A stretch of DNA of 64,000 bases from Leekyejoonella antrihumi (GTDB lineage Bacteria > Actinomycetota > Actinomycetes > Actinomycetales > Dermatophilaceae), in assembly GCF_007845645.1 (NCBI RefSeq), contig NZ_VCQV01000011.1, forward strand, positions 1-64,000, read 5' to 3'. This document shows, piece after piece, positions 50,433 to 58,694 of the stretch. The notes beneath the pieces were generated by a model. That model did no database searches. It saw only the letters and a program-made list of their open reading frames with translations, and was not told the origin of the DNA. The stretch's first letter is position 1, and every line of letters starts with the position of its first letter. The translations under genes were made by a program, and so were the position numbers.

Positions 50433-50465
50433 TCGCCGGTCCTGCCCTCGGGGCAGGGCCGGCGA
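50433..50465 (+). terminator. Terminator hairpin after rpmE
   Basis: Inverted repeat TCGCCGGTCCTGCCC...GGGCAGGGCCGGCGA with a 3-nt loop, followed by TTTTC. It should separate high rpmE expression from prfA. Confidence 0.85.
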
Positions 50466-50471
50466 TTTTCA

Positions 50472-50513
50472 CCCCACGAAGTCTTCGCTGGGCAAGTTTC
50501 GCTCTTCGCGGGG
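50472..50513. repeat. Dispersed inverted-end repeat, copy C (diverged)
   Basis: The ends CCCCACGAAGTC and CTTCGCGGGG match copy A, while the core has drifted and is 2 bp shorter. Right of it lies GGGCC, as at the left side of copies B and D in the opposite orientation. It sits between the rpmE terminator and prfA. Confidence 0.7.
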
Positions 50514-50545
50514 GCCCGAACGACAAATGTCCGAATGAGGTCAGC

Positions 50546-51640
50546 ATGCTCGAGTCTGCATCCGCGCTGGTCGAGGAATATCTGGACCTCGAGCGCCAGC
50601 TCGCGGACCCGGCCGTGCACTCCGACCCCAAGGCGTTGCGACGACTCAACAAGAGGTATGCCGCACTCCGGCCGACCGTCACGGCCTACCAGGACTGGGT
50701 GCGCGCCCGCGACGACGTCGAGGCGGCACACGAGCTGGCTGACGAGGACGCGTCGTTCGCGGCCGAGCTTCCCGCCCTCGAACAGACCCTGGACCAGTCG
50801 GCCGAGAAGCTGCGTCGGCTGCTCCTGCCGCGCGACGAGGACGACGACCGCGGTGTCATCCTCGAGGTGAAGGCGGGCGAGGGCGGTGAGGAGTCGGCGC
50901 TGTTCGCCGGCGACCTGGTGCGGATGTACCTACGATTTGCCGAGCGCTCCGGCTGGCGCGCGCACGTCACGGATGCCACGGAGTCCGACCTCGGCGGATA
51001 CAAGGACGTCCGGCTGACCGTCGAGCCCAAGGGGACGATGGAGCCGGGCACCGCTCCGTGGGCGCGGCTGAAGTATGAGGGCGGCGTGCACCGGGTCCAG
51101 CGGGTCCCGGTGACCGAGAGCCAGGGACGCATCCATACCTCGGCCGCCGGTGTGCTGGTGATGCCGGACCTCGACGAGGGGGACGACGACGAGATCGAGT
51201 TCGGCCCGAACGATTTGAAGGTCGATGTGTATCGGTCATCCGGGCCGGGTGGGCAGAGCGTCAACACCACCGACTCCGCGGTGCGCATCACCCACCTGCC
51301 GACCGGGGTCGTCGTGTCGTGCCAGAACGAGAAGTCGCAGCTGCAGAACAAGGAGCAGGCCATGCGCGTGCTCAAGGCCCGGCTGCGACAGATCCAGCAG
51401 GAGGAGCGTGACGCGGAGGCGTCGGCCGCTCGCAAGTCGCAGGTGCGCACGGTGGACCGCAGCGAACGGGTCCGCACCTACAACTTCCCGGAGAACCGGA
51501 TCGCCGACCATCGCACCGGTTTCAAGTCGTATCACCTCGATGGCGTCCTCGACGGGGACCTCGGCCCGGTGGTGCAGTCGTGCATCGACACCGACGAGGC
51601 CGCCCGAATGTCCGCACTGACCGAGCACCGCTCGCAGTGA
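50546..51640 (+). CDS. prfA: Peptide chain release factor 1
   Basis: 364 residues. It releases the finished chain at UAA and UAG. The GGQ loop is at residues 235-237 ([20 protein letters not shown]) with Gln237, the target of PrmC methylation. The N-terminal helical region starts [18 protein letters not shown]. The stop-codon recognition region holds the RF1-type tripeptide P-x-T in the segment [16 protein letters not shown]. The gene for its methyltransferase, prmC, starts inside the stop (GTGA). Confidence 0.97.
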   Translation: MLESASALVEEYLDLERQLADPAVHSDPKALRRLNKRYAALRPTVTAYQDWVRARDDVEAAHELADEDASFAAELPALEQTLDQSAEKLRRLLLPRDEDDDRGVILEVKAGEGGEESALFAGDLVRMYLRFAERSGWRAHVTDATESDLGGYKDVRLTVEPKGTMEPGTAPWARLKYEGGVHRVQRVPVTESQGRIHTSAAGVLVMPDLDEGDDDEIEFGPNDLKVDVYRSSGPGGQSVNTTDSAVRITHLPTGVVVSCQNEKSQLQNKEQAMRVLKARLRQIQQEERDAEASAARKSQVRTVDRSERVRTYNFPENRIADHRTGFKSYHLDGVLDGDLGPVVQSCIDTDEAARMSALTEHRSQ

Positions 51641-52488
51641 ACGATGCTCGATCCCTCGTCTCCGCAGCTGCTGCAGAGCTGAGCGCGGCCGGAGTGCCGT
51701 CACCGGAGACCGACACCGTGATGCTGCTTGCGCATGCCTGGCGCCGGTCCGCCGGCGAGGTACGGCACGCCATGATCCTGCAACACGACGTCGACACGGA
51801 CGTACGCGATCGGTTCACTGTGCTGGTTGAGGAGCGCGCGCGACGGACTCCGTTGCAGCATCTGACCGGCACGGCGGGATTCCGCCACCTCGAGCTGTCC
51901 GTCGGTCCAGGGGTGTTCGTGCCCCGACCGGAGACCGAGCTGCTGATTGACCTTGCGCTGCCGCACCTGCCGCGAGGTGGGGTGCTGGTTGACCTGTGCA
52001 CCGGCTCGGGAGCCCTTGCCTTTGCGGTCAAGCAGGAACGCCCGGATGCCGACGTGCACGCGGTCGAGCTCTCCGACCACGCGTATGCCTGGGCCTGCCG
52101 CAACCGCGACGACCTACGCCTTGACGTCGAGCTCACCTGCGGCCCGGCGCAGTCGGCCTTTCCCGAGCTGGCGGGTGCGGTCGATGTGGTGGTGAGCAAT
52201 CCGCCGTACGTACCCGAAGACATGGTGCCGACCGAGCCGGAGGTGCGAGACCACGATCCGCAGATCGCGCTCTTCGGTGGCAGCTGCGACGGGCTGCGCA
52301 TCCCGGTCGAGGTCGCGTCACGCGCGGCGGTCCTGCTTCGATCCGGCGGGCTGCTGGTCATGGAGCACGCAGAAGCCCAGGGCGAGTCACTGCCTGCGGC
52401 GATCGCCCGGCAGGGAGGCTGGGTCGACGTCGAGGACCACCCGGACCTGACCGGCCGGCCGCGTGCGGTCACGGCGCGTCGTCCGTAG
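51637..52488 (+). CDS. prmC: Release factor glutamine methyltransferase
   Basis: About 283 residues from GTG 51637, overlapping the prfA stop by 4 nt. A SAM-dependent methyltransferase that modifies the Gln of the GGQ motif in RF1/RF2. [16 protein letters not shown] and [17 protein letters not shown] form the SAM-binding site, and [12 protein letters not shown] is the catalytic NPPY motif. In most actinobacteria tsaC would follow directly; here 5.4 kb of other genes intervene. Confidence 0.95.
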   Translation: MNDARSLVSAAAAELSAAGVPSPETDTVMLLAHAWRRSAGEVRHAMILQHDVDTDVRDRFTVLVEERARRTPLQHLTGTAGFRHLELSVGPGVFVPRPETELLIDLALPHLPRGGVLVDLCTGSGALAFAVKQERPDADVHAVELSDHAYAWACRNRDDLRLDVELTCGPAQSAFPELAGAVDVVVSNPPYVPEDMVPTEPEVRDHDPQIALFGGSCDGLRIPVEVASRAAVLLRSGGLLVMEHAEAQGESLPAAIARQGGWVDVEDHPDLTGRPRAVTARRP

Positions 52489-52588
52489 TACACGAGGGAG
52501 CTTTCCTTCCATCAACAACCTACTGAGTGGTAACATCGCGCCGTCGGTTCCGGTGAAGTACTTCACACAGACTTGGGAGTTGCTCGTG

Positions 52589-53905
52589 ATGCACCGTCGG
52601 TTGTCTCGAATTGCGCTGTGTTCCCTAGCGCTCTCCACCGCCGCGGCTGGGATGGTCGTTGCCCCCGGAGCGCACGCAGCCAGCAGCGACTCGTTCTACA
52701 CCTACTCCGGTAGCAAACCGCTTTCCTCGATCGACCCGGGCACGGTGCTGGCCACCAGGACCATGCCGTACCACGTCGTCGGCATTCCGCTGCCGATCCA
52801 GGCGGTGCAGCTGCTCTACCGGTCGACCGACGCGCAAGGGCGACCGGCCGCGAACGTGACGACGATCCTGCGGACACTGAGCTCGAGCCCGTCCAAAGCA
52901 GTGTCCTACCAGTCGTTCTACGACTCCATGGATCCCGCAGACAGTCCCTCTCGGGCTATTGCCGGAGACGTCACCCTCGGCGGGGTGGTGCCCAACGCCG
53001 AGGCGATCTTCCTGGCTCCGCTGCTCGCCGGCGGATACTCCGTGATCGTGCCCGACACCGAAGGGCAGAGCGCAGACTTCGCCGCCGGCCCCGAATACGG
53101 CATGAACACTCTGGACTCGATCCGGGCGGCCACCCACTCGCCGGCCACCGGCCTCAACACGGGCACCAACGTCGGCATGCTCGGGTACTCCGGTGGGGCG
53201 ATCGCCACGAACTGGGCCGCGCAGCTGGCGCCGAGCTACGCGCCCCAGGTCAACAAGCACCTGGTCGGCGCGGCGGACGGCGGACTGCTGGTCGACCCGG
53301 CGCACAACCTGAAATACGTCGACGGCTCGCTCGCCTGGGCGGGTATCGCCCCGATGGCCATCGCCGGGGTCGCCCGTGCCTACGGCATCGACTTCACGCC
53401 ATACCTCAGCTCCTATGGTCAGCAGATCATGGCCAAGATGCAGAACGCGTCGATCGTCAACGTGTACGGGCAGTACCCCGGGCTCACCTGGAAGCAGCTC
53501 GCGAAGCCGAAGTACGCCAACCCGAGCTCGATCCCGGCCCTGGTGACGGCGATCAACAAGCTCAACATGGGTTCGGCTGCAACACCGACCATCCCGATGT
53601 TCATCGGGCAGGGTGCAGCCGGTTGGGAGGAGGGAACCTCCGGTGCGCAGCGGGGGATCGGCGCAGGTGACGGCGTGATGATCGCGGGGGACGTGCGTTC
53701 TCTCGCCCGTCAGTTCTGCGCCACCGGCAACAGGGCCGTCAAGTACACGCAGTACAACCTGACCAGTCACGTGCCCACCGCCGCGATCTGGGCACCGATG
53801 GCCCTGGGCTGGCTGGGCGACCGTTTTGCCGGAAAGGCAGCACCCTCCAGCTGTGGGCACATCCCCGCGGGCAACCCGCTCGCCCCGATGGTGCCGAACT
53901 CGTAG
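52589..53905 (+). CDS. Secreted lipase (LIP family, triacylglycerol lipase-like)
   Basis: About 438 residues from ATG 52589 with a Sec signal (LSRIALCSLALSTAAAGMVV, cleavage after AHA). An alpha/beta hydrolase of the fungal/actinobacterial secretory lipase family: the nucleophile elbow is MLGYSGGAIATNWAA and YSVIVPDTEGQSADFA precedes it. Later blocks PMFIGQGAAGWEEG and SHVPTAAIWAPMALGWLGDR would hold the Asp and His. Two Cys near the C-terminus may form a disulfide. It likely releases fatty acids from lipids outside the cell. First gene of the insert between prmC and tsaC; the SDR gene follows after 23 bp. Confidence 0.88.
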   Translation: MHRRLSRIALCSLALSTAAAGMVVAPGAHAASSDSFYTYSGSKPLSSIDPGTVLATRTMPYHVVGIPLPIQAVQLLYRSTDAQGRPAANVTTILRTLSSSPSKAVSYQSFYDSMDPADSPSRAIAGDVTLGGVVPNAEAIFLAPLLAGGYSVIVPDTEGQSADFAAGPEYGMNTLDSIRAATHSPATGLNTGTNVGMLGYSGGAIATNWAAQLAPSYAPQVNKHLVGAADGGLLVDPAHNLKYVDGSLAWAGIAPMAIAGVARAYGIDFTPYLSSYGQQIMAKMQNASIVNVYGQYPGLTWKQLAKPKYANPSSIPALVTAINKLNMGSAATPTIPMFIGQGAAGWEEGTSGAQRGIGAGDGVMIAGDVRSLARQFCATGNRAVKYTQYNLTSHVPTAAIWAPMALGWLGDRFAGKAAPSSCGHIPAGNPLAPMVPNS

Positions 53906-53928
53906 ACACCCCATTAGAAGGAGTCTCC

Positions 53929-54717
53929 TTGCAGTCACAAGACAGTGTGCTCGTCACCGGCGCCGCCGCGGGCATCGGACGAGCGATAGCCACCCGGTTC
54001 GCTCGTGCGGGATACCGTGTCGCCGCATTCGACGTGGATCTGGCCGGTCTCGAGTCGCTCCGTGCGGCGGTGCCCGAGGACCGGCTGCTCATCGGCGAGC
54101 TCGACGTTCGTGACGCGGCAGCGTGGCAGGAGGCGGTGGACCGGGTCGCGGCCGCAAACGGCGGCGAGCTGCGGGTCCTGGTGAACAATGCCGGGGTTCT
54201 GGAGGCGGGCGCCTTTGCGCAGATTCCACTGACCAAGCAGCGGCGGGTCCTGGAGGTCAACGCGATCGGCACCCTGAACGGATGCCATACGGCCTACCCC
54301 CTGCTGAAGGCCACCCCGGGCGCGCACGTGCTGAATCTCTGTTCCTCGTCCGCGATCTACGGGCAGGCGGAGCTCGCGACCTACTCGGCCTCGAAGTTCG
54401 CGGTGCGTGGTCTGACCGAGGCCCTCGATCTGGAGTGGGCTTCCGACGACATCACGGTGCAGGCGCTGTGGCCGCTGTTCGTCAACACCGGCATGGTCAA
54501 GGACGTTGATATCGCCAGCACGCGTGCTCTGGGAGTGCATCTCACTCCGGAGCAGGTGGCCGAGGTCGCGCTGGAGGCGGTGAGCTCGCATGGCCGTCGA
54601 CCGTTCGGCTCCGTGCATCGCGGCGTAGGCCTGCCATCACGGGTATTCATGGCGGCGGCGTCGATCTCGCCGAGCTGGGCAAACCGGTTCACCAACAAGA
54701 TGATCGGCCGTCGATGA
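53929..54717 (+). CDS. Short-chain dehydrogenase/reductase
   Basis: 262 residues of the classical SDR family. VLVTGAAAGIGRAIA is the cofactor-binding TGxxxGxG motif, with Asp in AAFDVDLAGL suggesting NAD(H). VLVNNAGVLEAG is the NNAG motif, and SSSAIYG...YSASKFAVRG holds the catalytic Ser-Tyr-Lys. TTG 53929 is taken as start because AAGGAG lies 7 nt upstream. The stop overlaps the monooxygenase start (ATGA). The SDR, monooxygenase and esterase set recalls the mycobacterial mymA (Rv3083-Rv3085) genes. Confidence 0.9.
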   Translation: MQSQDSVLVTGAAAGIGRAIATRFARAGYRVAAFDVDLAGLESLRAAVPEDRLLIGELDVRDAAAWQEAVDRVAAANGGELRVLVNNAGVLEAGAFAQIPLTKQRRVLEVNAIGTLNGCHTAYPLLKATPGAHVLNLCSSSAIYGQAELATYSASKFAVRGLTEALDLEWASDDITVQALWPLFVNTGMVKDVDIASTRALGVHLTPEQVAEVALEAVSSHGRRPFGSVHRGVGLPSRVFMAAASISPSWANRFTNKMIGRR

Positions 54718-56222
54718 GTGCGGCGCGGGAGCAGCCGGTCCTGGACGTCGCGGCCATCGGCGCCGGGTTCGGCGGACTCTGCCTGGCTATCAAGCTGAAG
54801 GATCAGGGGATCGGCTCGTTCGCCATCTTCGACCGAGGCGCGGACTTCGGCGGCACCTGGCGGGACAACACCTACCCGGGGGCGGCCTGCGACGTGCCCT
54901 CGGCGATGTACTCCTACAGCTTCTATCCCGGCAAGTGGACCAGTGCCTTCCCGCGGCAGTCGGAGATCCTGCGGTATCTGCACCGGGCGGCCGACCACTT
55001 CGGTGCGCGGGACCACTTCCACTTCGACGCCGAGGTCACGGCCGCACGGTTCGACACCGACGCCGCGCTGTGGCGACTCGAGCTGGTCGATGGCCGGCAG
55101 ATTGCTGCGCGGGTCCTGGTCTCCGCGGTCGGCCAGCTGCACCGGCCCGTCATCCCACAGCTGCCCGGCGTCGACTCGTTCACCGGGCCGGCCTTCCATT
55201 CGGCGCAGTGGCGACACGAGGTGGATCTGCGCGGCAAGAAGGTCGCCGTGGTGGGGACCGGCGCCAGCGCCATCCAGCTGGTGCCGGAGGTGGCCAAGGA
55301 GGCTGCGCACCTGACGGTGTTCCAGCGCAGCGCGCCCTACGTCATCGGCAAGAACGTCAAGCGCTATTCGGACTGGCAGCGCAATGTCATCCATCACGTT
55401 GCGCCCGTGCGGTTGGCAAATCGACTGCGGTTCTTCATGATCGGCGAGGCGGCTGCTTCGGCCTTCACCGGCGCGAACCCGCTGGTGCGGCAGGTCCTGC
55501 TGAGTCGATGGCGACTACGGCTGCATCGCGGGGTGCGAGACCCCGAACTGCGCGAGAAGCTCAAGCCCGACTACGAGCTCGGCTGCAAGCGCATGCTCCT
55601 GTCCAACGAGTGGTATCCGGCCATGGCGCGGGAGAACGTCGAGGTCGTCACCTCCGGCGTGACCGAGGTGACAGCCTCCGGGCTGACCGCAGGTGACGGG
55701 ACGCACCGCGAGGTGGACGTCATCATCTATGGCACCGGTTTTGCCGCTCCCAGCTTCCTGCAACCCATGCGTGTCGAGGGCCTGGATGGGCAGACGCTGG
55801 ATGACGCATGGCGAGACGGCGCCCAGGCGCATCTGGGCGTCTGTGTGCACGGCTTCCCGAACTTCTTCCTGATCTACGGCCCCAACACCAACCTGGGCTC
55901 CAACTCGATCATCTACATGATCGAGACGCAGGTTGCCTGGATCACCCAGGCACTGCGTGGACTGGAACGAAGTGGTGGCCGCTGGCTCGATGTTCGCGCG
56001 GATCGGCAGGCCGACTTCGTGGCCTGGGTGGACCGGGCGACCCAGCGCGGTGCGTATTCCGGCGGCTGCCACTCCTGGTACACCGCGGCCGGTCGCAACA
56101 CCAACAACTGGCCGACGCTCACCCCGCTCTATCGCCGGCGCCTGCGCCGTTTCGACCTGCTCGACTTCGACGTCGAACCTGCATCAGAGGTGCCCGCAGT
56201 GACACGGATCGGACGGCGATGA
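54714..56222 (+). CDS. FAD-dependent monooxygenase, Baeyer-Villiger type
   Basis: 502 residues. GAGFGGLCLAIKLKDQGIG is the FAD-binding GxGxxG. RDNTYPGAACDVPSAMYSYS is typical of this group, the fingerprint FTGPAFHSAQW resembles FXGXXXHXXXW of Baeyer-Villiger enzymes, and VAVVGTGASAIQLVPEV is the NADPH site. It inserts oxygen into ketones or oxidises soft heteroatoms, using NADPH. With an SDR before it (alcohol to ketone) and an esterase after it (cleaving the ester), the three form a sensible path for alcohol or ketone breakdown. Each junction is a 4-nt overlap. Confidence 0.9.
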   Translation: MSAAREQPVLDVAAIGAGFGGLCLAIKLKDQGIGSFAIFDRGADFGGTWRDNTYPGAACDVPSAMYSYSFYPGKWTSAFPRQSEILRYLHRAADHFGARDHFHFDAEVTAARFDTDAALWRLELVDGRQIAARVLVSAVGQLHRPVIPQLPGVDSFTGPAFHSAQWRHEVDLRGKKVAVVGTGASAIQLVPEVAKEAAHLTVFQRSAPYVIGKNVKRYSDWQRNVIHHVAPVRLANRLRFFMIGEAAASAFTGANPLVRQVLLSRWRLRLHRGVRDPELREKLKPDYELGCKRMLLSNEWYPAMARENVEVVTSGVTEVTASGLTAGDGTHREVDVIIYGTGFAAPSFLQPMRVEGLDGQTLDDAWRDGAQAHLGVCVHGFPNFFLIYGPNTNLGSNSIIYMIETQVAWITQALRGLERSGGRWLDVRADRQADFVAWVDRATQRGAYSGGCHSWYTAAGRNTNNWPTLTPLYRRRLRRFDLLDFDVEPASEVPAVTRIGRR

Positions 56223-57157
56223 GCATCTCCCGAGGGTTGACCTTTCGACTGCCCAGCGCGCCGGCGCCGTTGCTGCCCCGGCGGTTGCCGCCCATCGCCG
56301 CGCGCACCGTGATGCGCGGCCTGCAGCGGACCGTCTTTCAAGCCGGCATCCCCTGGGACACCCAACGCACCCGCCTGGCGATGGCCGCCAAGGCCGGACG
56401 CATGCCACGTGGCACCAGGGTCACCGAGGAGACGATTGCGGGTCTGCGGGTGCGGCGCGTGCGCAATGCCTCGTCGGCCGGCGGGCCACTCATGGTCCAT
56501 CTGCACGGCGGCGGTTTCTGCATCGGAGGGCCACCGCAGGCGACCGCCATGGCGGCACGACTGGCCAAGGACGCCGGAGCTGATGTCCTGCTGCCGCGCT
56601 ATCCTCTCGCCCCCGAGAGCCCGAGTCCAGCCGCGGCCCAGGCGCTTCGAGCGTTCTGGGACGAGGTGGGCACCGACCGCACGGTGCTCAGTGGAGAGTC
56701 CGCGGGTGGGAACCTGGCCCTGTCCCTCGTGCTCGAGCTGCGCGACTCCGGTGGCTCGATGCCGGCCGCGCTCGCACTCATCTCGCCATGGCTCGACCTT
56801 GCCGCAGATCGCAGCGCGAATGCCGAGCTGGCCCGCCGCGAGCCGCTGCTCACGGTCGCCTGGCACGACGCCTGCGCGGATGCCTACGCAGCCGGGCGGG
56901 ACAAGACCGACCCCGCCCTGTCCCCGCTGAATGCCGCACTTCACGGTCTGCCACCCACGCTGGTCATCTGCGGCACGGAGGAGATCCTCGCGTCCGACAG
57001 TCACCGCGTGGTGCGGGCGATCCGGGATGCCGGCGGAGTCGCGACCCTGCGTATCGGTGACGGGCTCTGGCATGCGTTTCCGCTGCAGGCGGGGATGTTG
57101 CGGGAGGCGGATGAGGCAGTCGACGAGATCGCGCAGCTGGTCATCGAGGCAGGCTGA
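56219..57157 (+). CDS. Alpha/beta-hydrolase, hormone-sensitive lipase family esterase
   Basis: 312 residues from ATG 56219, overlapping the monooxygenase stop. VHLHGGGFCIGGP is the oxyanion-hole HGGG motif, VLSGESAGGNLAL holds the nucleophile Ser, and ICGTEEILASDS and GLWHAFPLQAG carry the Asp/Glu and His. LipR-like in size and position: the esterase after the Baeyer-Villiger enzyme could cut the ester it makes. It ends 6 bp from the convergent pentapeptide gene. Confidence 0.9.
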   Translation: MSISRGLTFRLPSAPAPLLPRRLPPIAARTVMRGLQRTVFQAGIPWDTQRTRLAMAAKAGRMPRGTRVTEETIAGLRVRRVRNASSAGGPLMVHLHGGGFCIGGPPQATAMAARLAKDAGADVLLPRYPLAPESPSPAAAQALRAFWDEVGTDRTVLSGESAGGNLALSLVLELRDSGGSMPAALALISPWLDLAADRSANAELARREPLLTVAWHDACADAYAAGRDKTDPALSPLNAALHGLPPTLVICGTEEILASDSHRVVRAIRDAGGVATLRIGDGLWHAFPLQAGMLREADEAVDEIAQLVIEAG

Positions 57158-57163
57158 CGTCGG

Positions 57164-57727
57164 TCAGCTCGGTGTGATGGTGACACCGGCCAGGTCGACC
57201 AGGATCTGGGCGGCCTGGTTGGTGGTGATGATCGCACCCTTCATCGCCTTCAAGCGGTCGAGGTCGCACGGGCCCAGAGCGGCGCCGCGAAGGTCGGCCC
57301 CGGTGAGCTTGGCCTGGTAGAGGTCCGCGTGCAGCAGGTCGCAGCCGTCCAGGACGGCATCTCGCAGGTCTGCCGACCGCAGGTTCGCCTCCGTGAAGCG
57401 GCAGCCGGTCAGGTCTTCGTGCGACAGCGGCGCAGCGGTCAGGTCCGCAGCAAAGAGGTTGCAGCGTCGCAGCGAGAAGCCGAAGCCGCGGGTCTTCTTG
57501 AAGGAGGCGCCCATCAGCCGGCAGCCGTCGAAGACCGCCTGCCCGAGCATCGCCCCGTCCAGCAGGGCGCCATCCATCGCGCAGTCCACGAACCTGACTT
57601 CGGTCAGGTCTGCGTCCCGCAGGTCGGCGGCGACGAGCGAGCAACGGGTCAGGGTGGGCGGGTCCACGGCGTCGGCGATGGCGGCGCGCAGCCCCGGACC
57701 GTCATACGTCTCCTCGGTCAGCTCCAT
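57164..57727 (-). CDS. Pentapeptide-repeat protein
   Basis: 187 residues from ATG 57727. The frame is open to 57895, but that part runs through the repeated operator-like boxes and shows no repeats. From about residue 30 it is a chain of A(D/N)LXX units: LVAADLRDADLTEVRFVDCA, LLDGAMLGQAVFDGC, LTGCRFTEANLRSADLRDA and so on, building a right-handed quadrilateral beta helix. Some members mimic DNA and protect gyrase (MfpA/Qnr). This one is about the length of MfpA, but the function cannot be decided from sequence. It is convergent with the esterase gene and divergent from tsaC. Confidence 0.88.
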   Translation of the reverse strand: MELTEETYDGPGLRAAIADAVDPPTLTRCSLVAADLRDADLTEVRFVDCAMDGALLDGAMLGQAVFDGCRLMGASFKKTRGFGFSLRRCNLFAADLTAAPLSHEDLTGCRFTEANLRSADLRDAVLDGCDLLHADLYQAKLTGADLRGAALGPCDLDRLKAMKGAIITTNQAAQILVDLAGVTITPS

Positions 57728-57760
57728 GCCCGCAGCATGACATCGACGACCTGCGTCTGA

Positions 57761-57840
57761 CCCGTCGAGTGGAGTAGATAACGCTCGGGTGGAGTAGGTA
57801 TAGGTACTCCACTGGGGGTGTTTGTACTCCACTCGACGGG
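57761..57840. promoter_or_regulatory. Four 8-bp boxes in mirror symmetry, divergent promoter region
   Basis: GTGGAGTA at 57769-57776 and 57789-57796; TACTCCAC at 57805-57812 and 57825-57832. All four are identical (as reverse complements), the box period is 20 bp on each side, the two 12-bp spacers differ in sequence, and 8 bp lie in the centre. The outer pair extends to perfect 16-bp arms beginning CCCGTCGAGTGG. The layout suits a cooperative DNA-binding protein between the pentapeptide gene and tsaC. I do not know the motif. Confidence 0.65.
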
Positions 57841-57925
57841 AAGCGGGGCCGGGTCCGTTCCGTGCCCACAGCCCCATGCGGGAGACTTGGCGCATCCATT
57901 TGCCGATCAGCTCAAGGAGTAACGG

Positions 57926-58684
57926 GTGAGCCCGGTCTTCGACTGCACGACCTCGGAAGGACGCGCGGCAGGTATCGATGCCGCGAAGGCGGCGATTGCC
58001 GACGACGAATGCATCGTCCTGCCGACCGACACCGTCTACGGCATCGGCGCGGACGCGTTCAGCGTCACCGGCGTGACCAACCTCCTGGCGGCCAAGGGCC
58101 GCGGCCGCGACATGCCGCCGCCGGTCCTGATCCCGGATGTGCGCACCGTCGACGGCCTGGCCATGTCCGTGCCGTCCTACGCGCGCCGGCTGATGGAGGA
58201 TCTGTGGCCCGGGGGCCTCACGCTCATCTTCCGGTCGCAGCCCTCGCTGATGTGGGACCTCGGCGACACCAACGGCACCGTGGGCCTGCGGATGCCCGAC
58301 GACGAGGTCTCCTTGGCGCTACTCGCGCAGACCGGGCCACTGGCCGTCAGCTCGGCGAACCAGACCGGCAAGCCGGCCGCCACCACCGTCACCGAAGCCG
58401 GGTTCGCGCTCGGTCCGTCCGTGGACGTCTATCTCGACGGCGGCCCTCGAGGCGATCAGGTGCCCTCGACGATCCTGGACTGCACGAAGGCGGATCCGGT
58501 GGTGATGCGGCCGGGCGCCGTCAGTAACGAACGCCTGCGCGAAGTGCTGGCCGGCGTCGAGCTGGTCATTGGTTACGAGATCAACGACGAGTTCGCGCCC
58601 GTCGACCTGGACAAGCACATGGACGACGCGGGCGACGCAGACGTCGACAAGCACCCCGAGACCACCGACTCCGATCAGCCCTAA
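57926..58684 (+). CDS. tsaC: Threonylcarbamoyl-AMP synthase (YrdC/Sua5 family)
   Basis: 252 residues from GTG 57926, with AAGGAG upstream. It makes threonylcarbamoyl-AMP from threonine, bicarbonate and ATP for the t6A base of ANN-decoding tRNAs. The YrdC domain holds VLPTDTVYGIGADAF, KGRGRDMPPPVLI and LAVSSANQTGKPAATT. It lacks a full Sua5 domain and ends in an acidic tail (DDAGDADVDKHPETTDSD). In related genomes it usually follows prmC directly. glyA begins 10 nt after the stop. Confidence 0.93.
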   Translation: MSPVFDCTTSEGRAAGIDAAKAAIADDECIVLPTDTVYGIGADAFSVTGVTNLLAAKGRGRDMPPPVLIPDVRTVDGLAMSVPSYARRLMEDLWPGGLTLIFRSQPSLMWDLGDTNGTVGLRMPDDEVSLALLAQTGPLAVSSANQTGKPAATTVTEAGFALGPSVDVYLDGGPRGDQVPSTILDCTKADPVVMRPGAVSNERLREVLAGVELVIGYEINDEFAPVDLDKHMDDAGDADVDKHPETTDSDQP

Positions 58685-58694
58685 GGTAAAGACC

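Noticed and set aside
57728-57895. N-terminal extension of the pentapeptide protein
   Set aside because: It would run through the four-box element and has no pentapeptide pattern; ATG 57727 is the better start.
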